A DNA stretch of 64,000 bases. It comes from JALZAI01 sp038212215. GTDB lineage: Bacteria; Actinomycetota; Actinomycetes; Mycobacteriales; Jatrophihabitantaceae. Location of the stretch: assembly GCA_038212215.1 (NCBI GenBank), contig JBBQUT010000003.1:62001-126000 (forward strand), given 5' to 3'. Positions 52,242 through 61,513 of the stretch are shown piece after piece. Positions within the stretch are counted from its first letter, which is position 1; each line of letters opens with the position of its first letter. The translations under genes and the position numbers were made by a program. The notes beneath the pieces are model-generated. The model searched no databases, was not told where the DNA came from, and saw nothing but the letters and a program-made list of their open reading frames with translations.

Positions 52242-53968
52242 GCTGCTTCCGCCGAGAGTTGCGACTCGACGATCTCGGCGTATGTGGGGCAGTTGGCGAG
52301 CAACTCGTCATGGCGGCCGATGCCGACGATTCGCCCGGCCTCCAGCACGACGATCTGGTCGGCGTCGGCGATGGTCGAGATGCGCGATGCCACCACCAGC
52401 ACAGCCGCGTCCCGGGTGACCGGACGAAGGGCAGCGCGCAGCCGTGCATCGGTGCCGAGATCGAGCGCGGAGAACGACTCGTCGAAAAGGTAAATCTCCG
52501 GACGGTGCACGAGTGCCCGCGCAATGGCCAGCCGCTGGCGCTGTCCGCCCGACACATTCGTGCCGCCCTGCGCGATCGGCCCCTGCAACCGCTCAGGCAT
52601 CGCCTCGACGAAGCTGCGGGCCTGGGCGATGGTCAACGCCTCCCACAGCTCGGCGTCGGTCGCGTTCGGATTGCCGTAGCGCAAATTGCTCGCGACGGTT
52701 CCGCTGAACAGGTAGGCCTGCTGCGGGACCATGCCGAGCACCCGCGACAGCACGTCCGGATCGAGCTGGCGCACGTCCACACCGTCGACAAGCACCGCAC
52801 CGTCGGTGACGTCGAACAACCGTGCGACGAGCGCGATCAGCGTCGACTTACCCGCCCCGGTGCTGCCGACGAATGCCGTCGTGGTGCCCGGCCGGACGCT
52901 AAAGCTGACGTCGCAGAGCACCGGCTCCGACGCACCCGGGTATTGGAAACCCACGCCGCGGAACTCGACCTGCCCACGCTGTCCAGACGGCCGGACCGGG
53001 TCGGTAGGAGGCAGGACGGACGTCTCGGTATCGAGCACCTCTTCAATTCGCTCGGAGCAGACTGCGGCCCGCGGCACCATCATCAGCATGAACGTCGCCA
53101 TCATGACCGACATCAGGATCTGCGCCAGGTAGGTCAGGAACGCGGTCAGCGACCCGATCTGCATCTGCCCGCCGTCCACCCGCGAGGCACCGAACCAGAG
53201 CACAGCGACGCTGGAGACATTGAGCACCAGCAGGACGATCGGGAACATCAGCATCATCAGCCGGCCGGATCGGATTCCGGTGGCGGTCAATTCGGCATTG
53301 GCGCGGGCGAAGCGTTGGGTCTCACGCGGTTCGCGAACGAAGGCACGCACGACTCGGATCCCCGTAATCTGATCGCGCAGCACGCGGCTGACCTCGTCGA
53401 TTCGCGTCTGCATGGCGCGGAACTGCGGCAGCATGCGACGCACGATGAGGCCGATCAGTAGTGCGAGCACCGGCACGCTGACGACGAGCAACCAGGACAG
53501 GCCCAGATCTTCGCGCAGCGCCATGACGATGCCACCGACGCACATGATCGGCGCACCGATCATCAAGGTGGCGGCCAGGACGACGAGCATCTGCACCTGC
53601 TGCACATCATTGGTGTTGCGGGTGATCAGCGACGGCGCGCCGAACTGCGCGACTTCCCGGGCACTGAACTCGCCGACTTTGGCGAAGATCGCGGCGCGAA
53701 GATCGCGCCCGAACGACATCGCCGCGCGTGCCCCGATGTAGACGGCAAGTGACGACGCGGCGATCTGCACGACGCTGATCAGCAGCATCCATGCCCCGAT
53801 CCGGACGATATAGCCCGTGTCGCCGCGTGCGACGCCGTTGTCGATGATGTCTGCATTGAGACTGGGCAGGTACAGCGCGGCGAGGGTGCTGACGAGCTGC
53901 AGCCCGGCTACATAGCCGAGCCAGCGCCGATATGGGCGCAGGTAGTCGTGCAGCAGTCGGATGAGCAC
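52238..53968 (-). CDS. ABC exporter subunit, fused permease-ATPase (first of a pair)
   Basis: A 576-residue half transporter: six membrane helices, then an ATPase domain with Walker A VGSTGAGKST, signature NVSGGQRQRLAIARAL, and Walker B IYLFDESFSALD with the glutamate in place. It is partnered with the 667-residue gene through a 4-nt overlap. In many heterodimeric exporters one site carries an aspartate at this glutamate; here neither does, so both sites could be hydrolytic. GTG start. Confidence 0.9.
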   Translation of the reverse strand: MLIRLLHDYLRPYRRWLGYVAGLQLVSTLAALYLPSLNADIIDNGVARGDTGYIVRIGAWMLLISVVQIAASSLAVYIGARAAMSFGRDLRAAIFAKVGEFSAREVAQFGAPSLITRNTNDVQQVQMLVVLAATLMIGAPIMCVGGIVMALREDLGLSWLLVVSVPVLALLIGLIVRRMLPQFRAMQTRIDEVSRVLRDQITGIRVVRAFVREPRETQRFARANAELTATGIRSGRLMMLMFPIVLLVLNVSSVAVLWFGASRVDGGQMQIGSLTAFLTYLAQILMSVMMATFMLMMVPRAAVCSERIEEVLDTETSVLPPTDPVRPSGQRGQVEFRGVGFQYPGASEPVLCDVSFSVRPGTTTAFVGSTGAGKSTLIALVARLFDVTDGAVLVDGVDVRQLDPDVLSRVLGMVPQQAYLFSGTVASNLRYGNPNATDAELWEALTIAQARSFVEAMPERLQGPIAQGGTNVSGGQRQRLAIARALVHRPEIYLFDESFSALDLGTDARLRAALRPVTRDAAVLVVASRISTIADADQIVVLEAGRIVGIGRHDELLANCPTYAEIVESQLSAEAA

Positions 53969-54025
53969 CCGTTCAGGATGCCTCCAGACACCGACAGTTT
54001 TTTACACGGTTGAGCTGTCAAGCAG

Positions 54026-54748
54026 TCAGCTGATGCCGTTCCAGCGCTCGACGTGGTCAAGGACATCTGCGAGCCGCTCGACGACGGCGTCCGGGGCGCC
54101 CGCGACCGGCCCGTGCTGGTGCGGCGGAATCTCGCTGTGCGGGACGAGGATCGCCCGCATGCCTGCCGCCTTCGCGCCGTGGATGTCGTCGAAGATGCGA
54201 TCGCCGACGAAGACCGCGCGAGCCGGATCGTCGACGCCGACCGCGTCAAGTGCCGCCCGAAAGGCCTGCTGGTGCGGCTTGGTCCATTCGATGTCGGACG
54301 TGTACACCGCCCCGTCGATCAGGTGGGCGATCCCGTCGCGGGCAAAGATGCGCTCGTGCTCGCTGCGCGGCCAGATCGTGTTCGAGAGGACGCCTATCCG
54401 GATGCCCCGCTCGCGCAGGCCGGCGAAGAGCGCGGGAACGTCCGGGTCCAGGAGAGTATGCGGCTCCCACCACTCGTGAAAGGTTCGCAGCATCTGCTCG
54501 GTGTGCTCGACCCCGGCGGCACGAAACACTTCGACCAGGGTGGCGCTGCGGTGCTCGTCACGGCTGCGGATCCAGACCTCACCCTCTGCCGCCAGCAGCC
54601 GACGAGCGAGATCGGCGTCACCGACAGTGGCGATCCACGCCTCGAGGACGTCGACGGTGTGCCAAGGCGTCAGCGTCCCGCCCCAGTCGAAGATCACAGC
54701 AGCGATCGAGTAGTCCGGGCCCGATCCTCGCTTCGCTCGTTCAGTCAC
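54026..54748 (-). CDS. HAD superfamily hydrolase
   Basis: A 240-residue HAD phosphatase-like protein. Motif I is FDWGGTLT, where the general-acid aspartate two residues after the nucleophile is replaced by glycine, common in some actinobacterial members. Motif II is VLSNTIW, motif III the lysine in WTKPHQQAF, and motif IV VFVGDRIFDDIHGAKAAG. Substrate unknown. The first residues (ERAKRG) come from the truncated repeat copy at 54726-54742, so the true start may be further in. Confidence 0.8.
   Translation of the reverse strand: MTERAKRGSGPDYSIAAVIFDWGGTLTPWHTVDVLEAWIATVGDADLARRLLAAEGEVWIRSRDEHRSATLVEVFRAAGVEHTEQMLRTFHEWWEPHTLLDPDVPALFAGLRERGIRIGVLSNTIWPRSEHERIFARDGIAHLIDGAVYTSDIEWTKPHQQAFRAALDAVGVDDPARAVFVGDRIFDDIHGAKAAGMRAILVPHSEIPPHQHGPVAGAPDAVVERLADVLDHVERWNGIS
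54726..54742 (-). repeat. 17-bp fragment of the dispersed repeat, copy C
   Basis: CCTCGCTTCGCTCGTTC is identical to the first part of copies A and B. As in copies A and B, it sits at the 5' end of a leftward gene, here just inside the HAD frame. The rest of the repeat is missing. Confidence 0.5.
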
Positions 54749-54769
54749 GCCTACAGCTTGCCGAACGTC

Positions 54770-55645
54770 TCAGAACAGGATCGTCGCCAGGGTGCAGACC
54801 TGCTGCATGCCCAGGCGGGCGTACATGCGGCGGGCAGCAACGTTGTAGTCGTTGACGTAGAGGCTGACTGTCGGGGCGAGTGTCAGGGCATGCGCGATCA
54901 CCGTGGCCAGTGCTGCCGTACCGATGCCGCGTCCGCGTAGCTCTGGCCGTACCCATACGCCTTGCACCTGGCAGGTGTGCTCGGATACGACTGCGAGGTC
55001 GGCCTTGAACGCGACCCGGCCGTGCCGATCGATGATCGCGAACGCCTGACCGGCGTCGATCAGGGCGGCCACCCGCCGCCGGTATGCCGCCGAACCGGAC
55101 GACGACAGCGGCGACACGCCGAGTTCCTCGCTGAACATGGCCGCGGCAGCGGGAAGGTAGTTCTCCAACTCGTCGGGGCGGACGACTCGGACCCGGGAAT
55201 CACCGTCGACGCCTGCCGCTTGTCGCTCGCAGACCAGCAGCGGCTGGTTGATGCGGATCGCTCTGGCTGCATCCCACGCCGGTTCCAGCACGCGCCACAT
55301 CGCGAGGACCGCGTCGGCAGTTCCGACGATCGAGGTGCAGATGCGGCGACGGGCTGCCAGTGCTTGCGCGAGCGCGGACCAACTCGCCGCGTCACCGCCG
55401 ATCGGCAGCAGATTGCCCCCGTTGAACACGGCGGCGCGCACGAGCGGGGTGTCGGCGTCGAGGATGCCGAGTACGGCACCCCCCAGACGGGGCGCAGTCA
55501 GGGTCGCAGTCGCGCCCAGCCGCGCTGCCAGCACAGCGTTCACATACGGGTCTGCGGCGACCAACGCCCGCAGGGCTCCGAGATGCTCGTCACCGAGTCG
55601 GACTACGCGCAGCGCGCATTCCGGCGCGGCGCGCAGCGTAGTCAC
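54770..55645 (-). CDS. GNAT acetyltransferase with DUF4081 domain
   Basis: A 291-residue protein in two parts: an N-terminal DUF4081-like domain (LRALVAADPYVNAVLAARLG, GGNLLPIG, ICTSIVGTADAVLAMW) and a C-terminal GNAT domain with CQVQGVWVRPELRGRGIGTAAL and LYVNDYNVAARRMYARLGM. Acetyl-CoA binding is clear, substrate unknown. Its position directly next to ispG is conserved in mycobacteria. A 49-nt gap separates it from ispG. Confidence 0.88.
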   Translation of the reverse strand: MTTLRAAPECALRVVRLGDEHLGALRALVAADPYVNAVLAARLGATATLTAPRLGGAVLGILDADTPLVRAAVFNGGNLLPIGGDAASWSALAQALAARRRICTSIVGTADAVLAMWRVLEPAWDAARAIRINQPLLVCERQAAGVDGDSRVRVVRPDELENYLPAAAAMFSEELGVSPLSSSGSAAYRRRVAALIDAGQAFAIIDRHGRVAFKADLAVVSEHTCQVQGVWVRPELRGRGIGTAALATVIAHALTLAPTVSLYVNDYNVAARRMYARLGMQQVCTLATILF

Positions 55646-55694
55646 GCGCGTGACGCTACCCGCACGTCGTCGACATTCAGCTCAGCGACGAGAG

Positions 55695-56846
55695 TCAACT
55701 CACCGACACGGTGGGCGACCCGACCTCGCCCATCTGCTCGGCCATTCGCAAGGCTTCCTCGATCAGCGTCTCGACGATCTGCGACTCGGGCACGGTCTTG
55801 ATCACCTCGCCGCGCACGAAGATCTGCCCTTTGCCGTTGCCGGACGCGACGCCGAGATCTGCCTCACGCGCCTCCCCGGGGCCATTCACGACGCAGCCCA
55901 TGACCGCGACGCGCAGCGGCACCTCGATGCCTTCCAACCCTGCGGTCACCTTGTCGGCCAACGTGTAGACGTCGACCTGGGCCCGTCCGCACGACGGGCA
56001 GGACACGATCTCCAGCCGCCGCTGACGCAAATTCAGCGATTCGAGGATCGCCAGCCCAACCTTGACCTCCTCGACCGGCGGCGCGGACAGCGATACCCGG
56101 ATGGTGTCGCCGATACCGCGCGCCAGCAAGGCGCCGAATGCGACCGAGGACTTGATCGTGCCCTGGAACGTCGGTCCGGCCTCGGTGACGCCGAGATGTA
56201 GCGGGTAGTCGCACTGCTCGGCGAGCTGCTCGTAGGCCTGCACCATGACGACGGGGTCGTTGTGCTTGACCGAAATTTTGAAGTCGCGGAAGCCGTGCTC
56301 CTCGAACAGCGACGCCTCCCACAGCGCCGACTCGACGAGCGCCTCCGGCGTCGCCTTGCCGTACTTCTGCAGCAACCGCTTGTCCAGCGAGCCCGCGTTC
56401 ACACCGATCCGCAGCGACACGCCGGCGTCGGCAGCGGCCGCAGCGATCTCACCGATCCGGTCGTCGAACGCCTTGATGTTGCCCGGGTTGACACGCACCG
56501 CCGCACACCCTGCGTCGATGGCGGCGAACACATACTTCGGCTGGAAGTGGATGTCGGCGATCACCGGGATCTGTGACTTCTTCGCGATCGCCGGAAGTGC
56601 CAAGGCGTCGTCCGCCGACGGAACGGCGACGCGGACGATGTCACAGCCGGCGGCGGTGAGCTCGGCGATCTGCTGCAGCGTGGCGTCGATGTCGGAGGTC
56701 AACGTCGTCGTCATCGACTGCACCGATACAGGGGCGTCGCCGCCGACGAGAACTGAGCCGACTTTGATCTGGCGCGACCTGCGGCGCGGTGCGAGGACGG
56801 GTGGGGGAAGCGCGGGCATTCCGAGCGAGACAGCCATGCCTGCCAT
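55695..56846 (-). CDS. ispG: 4-hydroxy-3-methylbut-2-en-1-yl diphosphate synthase
   Basis: A 383-residue iron-sulfur enzyme of the MEP isoprenoid pathway (GcpE), converting MEcPP to HMBPP. VSVQSMTTTLTSDIDATLQQI and IPVIADIHFQPKYV form the TIM-barrel part, and the cluster cysteines are in CPSCGRAQVDVY and GCVVNGPGEA. The ATG at 56846 overlaps the stop of rip1 as TAATG, so translation is coupled; a second ATG three codons later is possible. The dxr-rip1-ispG order is conserved in actinobacteria. Confidence 0.95.
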   Translation of the reverse strand: MAGMAVSLGMPALPPPVLAPRRRSRQIKVGSVLVGGDAPVSVQSMTTTLTSDIDATLQQIAELTAAGCDIVRVAVPSADDALALPAIAKKSQIPVIADIHFQPKYVFAAIDAGCAAVRVNPGNIKAFDDRIGEIAAAAADAGVSLRIGVNAGSLDKRLLQKYGKATPEALVESALWEASLFEEHGFRDFKISVKHNDPVVMVQAYEQLAEQCDYPLHLGVTEAGPTFQGTIKSSVAFGALLARGIGDTIRVSLSAPPVEEVKVGLAILESLNLRQRRLEIVSCPSCGRAQVDVYTLADKVTAGLEGIEVPLRVAVMGCVVNGPGEAREADLGVASGNGKGQIFVRGEVIKTVPESQIVETLIEEALRMAEQMGEVGSPTVSVS

Positions 56847-58186
56847 TATCCGCCGATGCTGATCGGGTTCACGATGTCGGCATACAGAGTGAGCAGCGTG
56901 ACCACGATGAGAACGGACGCAACGCCATACATCACCGGCAACATCTGAGCCGTGTCGACGAAGATCTGCGGACGGGTACGCGGGAGAGCCGGATTCTGGC
57001 GGCGTTCGCGTCGCTGCCGCAGCCGCGCGCGACCACGCTTGAGCGCCTCCACCATCGAACCTGCGACGTGGCCGCCGTCGAGGGGCAGCAGCGGCAGCAG
57101 GTTGAACAGGAAAAGCAGCAGATTCACGCTCGCGAGCAGCGAAATCAGCGTGTACGCCTTGTCCTTGACCGTGATCTGATGGTCCTCGGCGATCTGGCCG
57201 CCGATGCGGCCGATGCCAACGACGCCTATGGCGCCCTGCGGATCGCGGGTCTTGCCCTCGAAGACGGTCTGCCAGAGGTTCTGCAACTTCTGCGGGTAGC
57301 TGGCCAATGCGTGCACACCGACGCTCAGTTGGCTGCCGATCTGACGCGGCACGTCGAGCACCGTCTGCGTGGCGTAGAAGTTGCGCAGCGTGGGCGAGAT
57401 CCCCAGGTAACCCGCCCGCTTGGTCTTGGTTGCACTGTCGCCCACGTACTTCAGATTCGTGACCGGGGTGATGCTCAGCGTCTTCTCCACAGCGCCTCGC
57501 TTGACGACGACGCTCAATGTCTTGCCTGCGGACGGCTCGATGATCGCAACCATTTTGTCCCAGTTGGCAACCTTGACGCCGTTCACCGACTCGATCACAT
57601 CGCCCGGTCTGAGCCGCTTGTAGGCCGGCGCGCTCTGCGCGCCCTTCGGGCAGATTGCACCTTGGGCGTCGCGTGAGGTGGCCGGGACGACGCACTTCAC
57701 GACGAGGCCGACCCGCGTTGTCGTCGTCTGCTGTGGCAGGCCCAACGTCAGCAGCAGGATGACAGTGAGCACCAGGTAGATGAGCAGGTTCATCGCTGGT
57801 CCGCCCAGCATGACGATCATTTTCTTGCCCGGCGTGAGCCGGTAGAACTGACGTGCCTCGTCCGCGGGGACGACCTCGGCCCGGCTGACCTGGCGGAACT
57901 CCTCGATCGCGGACGTCATCCGGCGCGGCCAGCGGGAACGCTTACCGTCGGCGCGCGGCGGCGGCACCATTCCGATCATGCGGATGTAGCCGCCGAGCGG
58001 GATCGACTTGATGCCGTACTCGGTGTCACCGCGCTTACGAGACCAGACCGTCGGACCGAAGCCGACCATGTACTGCGTCACTTTCACGCCGAACTTCTTC
58101 GCCGGTAGCAAGTGCCCGACCTCGTGCAATGCGATCGACAGCAACAACCCGACAGCGAAAATGAGCACGCCCAGCGCGTACAGCAT
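56846..58186 (-). CDS. rip1: M50 site-2 intramembrane zinc protease (RseP/Rip1 type)
   Basis: A 446-residue intramembrane protease that cleaves anti-sigma factors and other membrane proteins. The zinc site HEVGH is in the first helix at residues 21-25, a PDZ domain follows (RPGDVIESVNGVKVANWDKMVAII), and the last helices hold NLLPLLPLDGGH with the third ligand. The ATG at 58186 has GGGAGGA seven bases ahead. It lies between dxr and ispG, coupled to ispG through TAATG. Its cleavage targets cannot be told. Confidence 0.94.
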   Translation of the reverse strand: MLYALGVLIFAVGLLLSIALHEVGHLLPAKKFGVKVTQYMVGFGPTVWSRKRGDTEYGIKSIPLGGYIRMIGMVPPPRADGKRSRWPRRMTSAIEEFRQVSRAEVVPADEARQFYRLTPGKKMIVMLGGPAMNLLIYLVLTVILLLTLGLPQQTTTTRVGLVVKCVVPATSRDAQGAICPKGAQSAPAYKRLRPGDVIESVNGVKVANWDKMVAIIEPSAGKTLSVVVKRGAVEKTLSITPVTNLKYVGDSATKTKRAGYLGISPTLRNFYATQTVLDVPRQIGSQLSVGVHALASYPQKLQNLWQTVFEGKTRDPQGAIGVVGIGRIGGQIAEDHQITVKDKAYTLISLLASVNLLLFLFNLLPLLPLDGGHVAGSMVEALKRGRARLRQRRERRQNPALPRTRPQIFVDTAQMLPVMYGVASVLIVVTLLTLYADIVNPISIGG

Positions 58187-58211
58187 GCGGTCGTCCTCCC
58201 TGCTCGGGTCC

Positions 58212-59420
58212 TTACACCAGCGCTCGCGCACGCGATCGCGCCCAGGCATCTGCCTGTTCGACGTCCTCGACGGTACGCGGGTTCCCGGCGGCCGCATGCC
58301 GAGTCGCCAACCACTCAGCAACTACCTCGCCAACGGTGTCCACGATCTGAAGGAATCCGATCCGGCCGGCATGAAATGCCTCGACCAGTTCCTCGTTCGC
58401 GGCGTTGAACACCGCGGGTGCGCACCCGCCTGCAATGCCGACGCGGCGGGCCAGCGCGACGGCCGGGAAGGCCACCTCGTCGAGCGGCTCGAAGGTCCAC
58501 GCCTGCGCGGCCGACCAGTCGAGCGGACGCGCGGCGCCGGGCACCCGATCCGGCCAGCCCATCGCGAGCGCGATAGTCAGGCGCATGTCCGGCGGGGAAA
58601 GTTGCGCGAGGGTGGAACCGTCGACGAACTCGACCATCGACTGCACGATCGATTGCGGGTGGACGACCACCTCGATGCGCTCGTAGGGAACCTCGAAGAG
58701 CAGGTGCGCCTCGATGACCTCCAGGCCCTTGTTGACCAGGGTCGCGGAATTGGTGGTGATCAGCTTGCCCATGTCCCACGTCGGGTGCGCCAGGGCGTCG
58801 GCGGGGCGGACGTCGCCGAGTTCCGCGCGCGGCCGTCCGCGGAACGGGCCGCCGCTCGCGGTCACGACGAGCTTGTGTACCTCGTCCGCGCGTCCACCCC
58901 GCAGGCACTGCGCGAGCGCGGAGTGCTCCGAGTCGACGGGGACGAGCTGACCCGGGCGAGCACGGCCGGTGACCAGCGATCCGCCGGCGACCAGGGATTC
59001 CTTGTTGGCCAGGGCAACCGTCCGGCCGGCATCGAGCGCGGCGAGCGTGGCCCGCAGGCCTTGCGCTCCGGCAACGGCATTGAGCACGATCTCCGCGGCG
59101 GAGCCGCGCAATGTTTCCGCGGCGGAGCCCGCGAGGGTCGCACTGGCATCGGGTCCGGCCACGATGCGCGGGCGGTCAGTGTGGCGGGGCCACACGTCGG
59201 CCAGGCGATCCGTGAGCTCCTCAGCCTGTTCAGATCGAGCGATCCCGACGACGGCGACCTCGAATTCCGCTGCCTGCGCGGCGAGCAGCTTCGGGTCCGA
59301 GCCGCCCGCGGCGACTCCGACTACCGTGAAGCGGTCCGGCGCGGCGCGTGCCACGTCCAGCGCCTGGGTGCCGATTGAGCCGGTCGAGCCGAGCACGATC
59401 ACCCGCCGCTGTGTCGTCAC
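58212..59420 (-). CDS. dxr: 1-deoxy-D-xylulose 5-phosphate reductoisomerase
   Basis: A 402-residue NADPH-dependent enzyme, the second step of the MEP pathway. VIVLGSTGSIGTQALDV is the nucleotide loop, LANKESLVAGG and VDSEHSALAQCLRGG carry the metal and substrate residues, and TASGGPFRGRPRAEL the flexible lid. A 24-bp tandem duplication near residue 100 adds a second GSAAE unit (GSAAETLR then GSAAEIVL). First of the dxr-rip1-ispG operon. Confidence 0.95.
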   Translation of the reverse strand: MTTQRRVIVLGSTGSIGTQALDVARAAPDRFTVVGVAAGGSDPKLLAAQAAEFEVAVVGIARSEQAEELTDRLADVWPRHTDRPRIVAGPDASATLAGSAAETLRGSAAEIVLNAVAGAQGLRATLAALDAGRTVALANKESLVAGGSLVTGRARPGQLVPVDSEHSALAQCLRGGRADEVHKLVVTASGGPFRGRPRAELGDVRPADALAHPTWDMGKLITTNSATLVNKGLEVIEAHLLFEVPYERIEVVVHPQSIVQSMVEFVDGSTLAQLSPPDMRLTIALAMGWPDRVPGAARPLDWSAAQAWTFEPLDEVAFPAVALARRVGIAGGCAPAVFNAANEELVEAFHAGRIGFLQIVDTVGEVVAEWLATRHAAAGNPRTVEDVEQADAWARSRARALV

Positions 59421-59505
59421 CGGTCCAGTTTGGCACCCGGCCGATCTGGCAACGAGCTGCGCGCTCGCGAGAAATTGGAGCGCATCAACGGGTGCCTGAA
59501 GAGGT

Positions 59506-60678
59506 TTAGATGTTCGGACGTTCCTGCACGGAGTCCCGCGTCACTTCGGCGACCGATCGGTGTCCGGACAGCCCGAGCGAGAGATCCAGATCGGCGAGCA
59601 GTCCGCGCAGTACGTGCCGGACGCCGTCGGTGCCGCCAAGCCCCAGCCCGTATACCCACGGCCGTCCGTAGCAGACGGCGCGCGCGCCAAGGGCGAGCGC
59701 TTTGAGCACGTCCGACCCGGTGCGCACGCCGGAGTCGAACAGCACCTCCACCTGGTCGCCGACGGCGTCCACGATCGGCCCGAGGGCGTCCAGCGAAGCG
59801 ATCGCACCGTCGAGCTGGCGGCCGCCGTGGTTGGAGACGAGGACGGCCTCGATGCCGGCATCGGCGGCCCGCTGCGCGTCAGCTACCCGCTGGATTCCTT
59901 TGAGCATGATCGGGCCGGCCCAGTGTTCGCGCACGAACGCCAGGTGCTCCCAGGTGCGATCGGTGCCGGTGAATATGGGTAGCCAGCGCTGCAGGGCCGC
60001 CTGCAGGTCCTCGGCGGGTGGTTTCGCCAGTGGGGCAAGAAAGGCCGGATCGGTGAAGTAGTTGGCCAGGCCCACGCCCCGCAGGAACGGCAGGTAGGCG
60101 TTGTCCAGGTCGCGCGGGCGCCAGCCCAACATCCAGGTGTCGAGGGTGATCACGAGCGCGCTGTAACCGGCCTTTGCCGCGCGATCGAGCAGGCTTGCAC
60201 ACACCTGCTCGTCGTTGGGCCAGTAGAGCTGGAACCACCGAACGCCGTCGCCGTTGGCCGCAGCGACGTCCTCCAGGCTGTGTGAAGACGCCGTCGACAG
60301 CACCATCCCCAGGCCGAGCTCACTCGCGACCCGGGCCGCCGCGAACTCGGCGTCGGCATGCACGATCGACTGCACCCCGATCGGCGCCGTGAGGATCGGT
60401 GCTGCCAATCTCGAACCGAGAACGATGACCGACAGATCGCGCCGAGAGGCGTCGCGCAGCATGCCGGGCACCAGCCGCCACCGATCGAACGCAGCGCGGT
60501 TCGCGCGCTCGGTCGCACCGGATCCAGCCGCTCCGGCGACGTACCAGAATGGGCTCGGGTCGAGAGCGGCTTCCGCGGCCGCCTCGAGGCGCGTCGGATC
60601 GGTCGTGAATGCTGGCCGCTCGCCGCCGAGGCCACGGAAGTAGATCTCGCTTGCGTACGCCGACAATGGTCCGGTCAT
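59506..60678 (-). CDS. FMN-dependent alpha-hydroxy acid oxidase, lactate 2-monooxygenase-like
   Basis: A 390-residue flavoprotein with the TIM-barrel of L-lactate/glycolate oxidases. The catalytic histidine and FMN arginine are in VSNHGGRQLDGAIASLDAL, and LDTWMLGWRPRDLDNAYLPFLRG plus TDPAFLAP closely resemble mycobacterial lactate 2-monooxygenase. The protein would oxidise an alpha-hydroxy acid such as lactate; the exact substrate and whether it is an oxidase or monooxygenase are inferred. Confidence 0.87.
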   Translation of the reverse strand: MTGPLSAYASEIYFRGLGGERPAFTTDPTRLEAAAEAALDPSPFWYVAGAAGSGATERANRAAFDRWRLVPGMLRDASRRDLSVIVLGSRLAAPILTAPIGVQSIVHADAEFAAARVASELGLGMVLSTASSHSLEDVAAANGDGVRWFQLYWPNDEQVCASLLDRAAKAGYSALVITLDTWMLGWRPRDLDNAYLPFLRGVGLANYFTDPAFLAPLAKPPAEDLQAALQRWLPIFTGTDRTWEHLAFVREHWAGPIMLKGIQRVADAQRAADAGIEAVLVSNHGGRQLDGAIASLDALGPIVDAVGDQVEVLFDSGVRTGSDVLKALALGARAVCYGRPWVYGLGLGGTDGVRHVLRGLLADLDLSLGLSGHRSVAEVTRDSVQERPNI

Positions 60679-60846
60679 GGCGAGGATTGTGACAGCACGT
60701 CGGAGAACTCGGTTGCGCTACCGCGCAGCACCCGTAATCCCCAGACCTCGCGACGACTGGTCCGTATGCTTCCCGGGGCGCTCCGCGTGCCGTCCGACGG
60801 CGCGGCCATCCTGCTCGGCCTGGACTGCCCGGTGACCGACGGTGCC

Positions 60847-61464
60847 CTAGGATTCCTTGACGGCGATGGTTTCCACCGCATGCGCTACCTTCTCCAGCGC
60901 GTCGGCCGATTCTTCGAGCCCGTCGGCCACTTCGCGTAGCTTCGCCATCGTGAGCGGGTCGAAGTCGCCGCTGAACAGCCGCGAAAGCAGCTTGCGATAG
61001 ACCCGGTCGGACTCGGCCTCCAACCGACCGACCTCGATCCAGTACGGCTCAAGATCTTTCAGCGTGCGCAGCCGGCTCATCGCGTCGGCTGTGGCATGCG
61101 ACGACCTCGCCACCAAGGTGATCTGCTCGCTCATCAGCGACGGCAATTTGCCGACGTCGGCCAGGACGATGAAGTCGGCCGCGGCTTCCATCGCGTCCAC
61201 GACCTCGTCAAGGGCCGCTGCCAAGCGGTAGATGTCCTCGCGATCGAACGGGGTCACAAAACTCGTGTTGAGCTGGCGCATGATCCGATGGGTGACCGCG
61301 TCGCCGGCGTGTTCACGCTCGCGAAGATGCTTGGCGATTGCCTTGCGATTGGCGTTGGGGTCAAGCAGGCCGGCCAGAGTGTCGGCGGCGTCCGCAACGT
61401 TCTGTCCGGCCTCGGTGAACATCGCGTAGAACGCGTTGTCACGCGGAGTCAGACGGAAGGCCAC
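60847..61464 (-). CDS. DUF47 family protein (PhoU-like Pit accessory)
   Basis: A 205-residue all-helical DUF47 protein, usually encoded beside the low-affinity phosphate transporter Pit. LTPRDNAFYAMFTEAGQNV, REREHAGDAVTHRIMRQLNTSFVTPFDREDIYRLAAALDEVVDAMEAAADF and LEAESDRVYRKLLSRLF are family features with PhoU-like metal helices. No pit gene is present in this window, so its partner lies elsewhere or is missing. Confidence 0.9.
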   Translation of the reverse strand: MAFRLTPRDNAFYAMFTEAGQNVADAADTLAGLLDPNANRKAIAKHLREREHAGDAVTHRIMRQLNTSFVTPFDREDIYRLAAALDEVVDAMEAAADFIVLADVGKLPSLMSEQITLVARSSHATADAMSRLRTLKDLEPYWIEVGRLEAESDRVYRKLLSRLFSGDFDPLTMAKLREVADGLEESADALEKVAHAVETIAVKES

Positions 61465-61513
61465 AAAGGCAACAATATTGCACCGCGCCGGACTGCGGCC
61501 GGTTCGGTTGTGC

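Noticed and set aside
55695..57695. Possible 666-aa fusion extending ispG upstream
   Set aside because: The extra N-terminal part reads rip1 in another frame and has no family similarity; TAATG coupling places the ispG start at 56846.
60675..60881. 68-aa leftward frame between the flavoprotein and DUF47 genes
   Set aside because: Ser/Arg/Pro-rich, no ribosome-binding site, overlaps the end of DUF47; the 168-nt gap looks non-coding.
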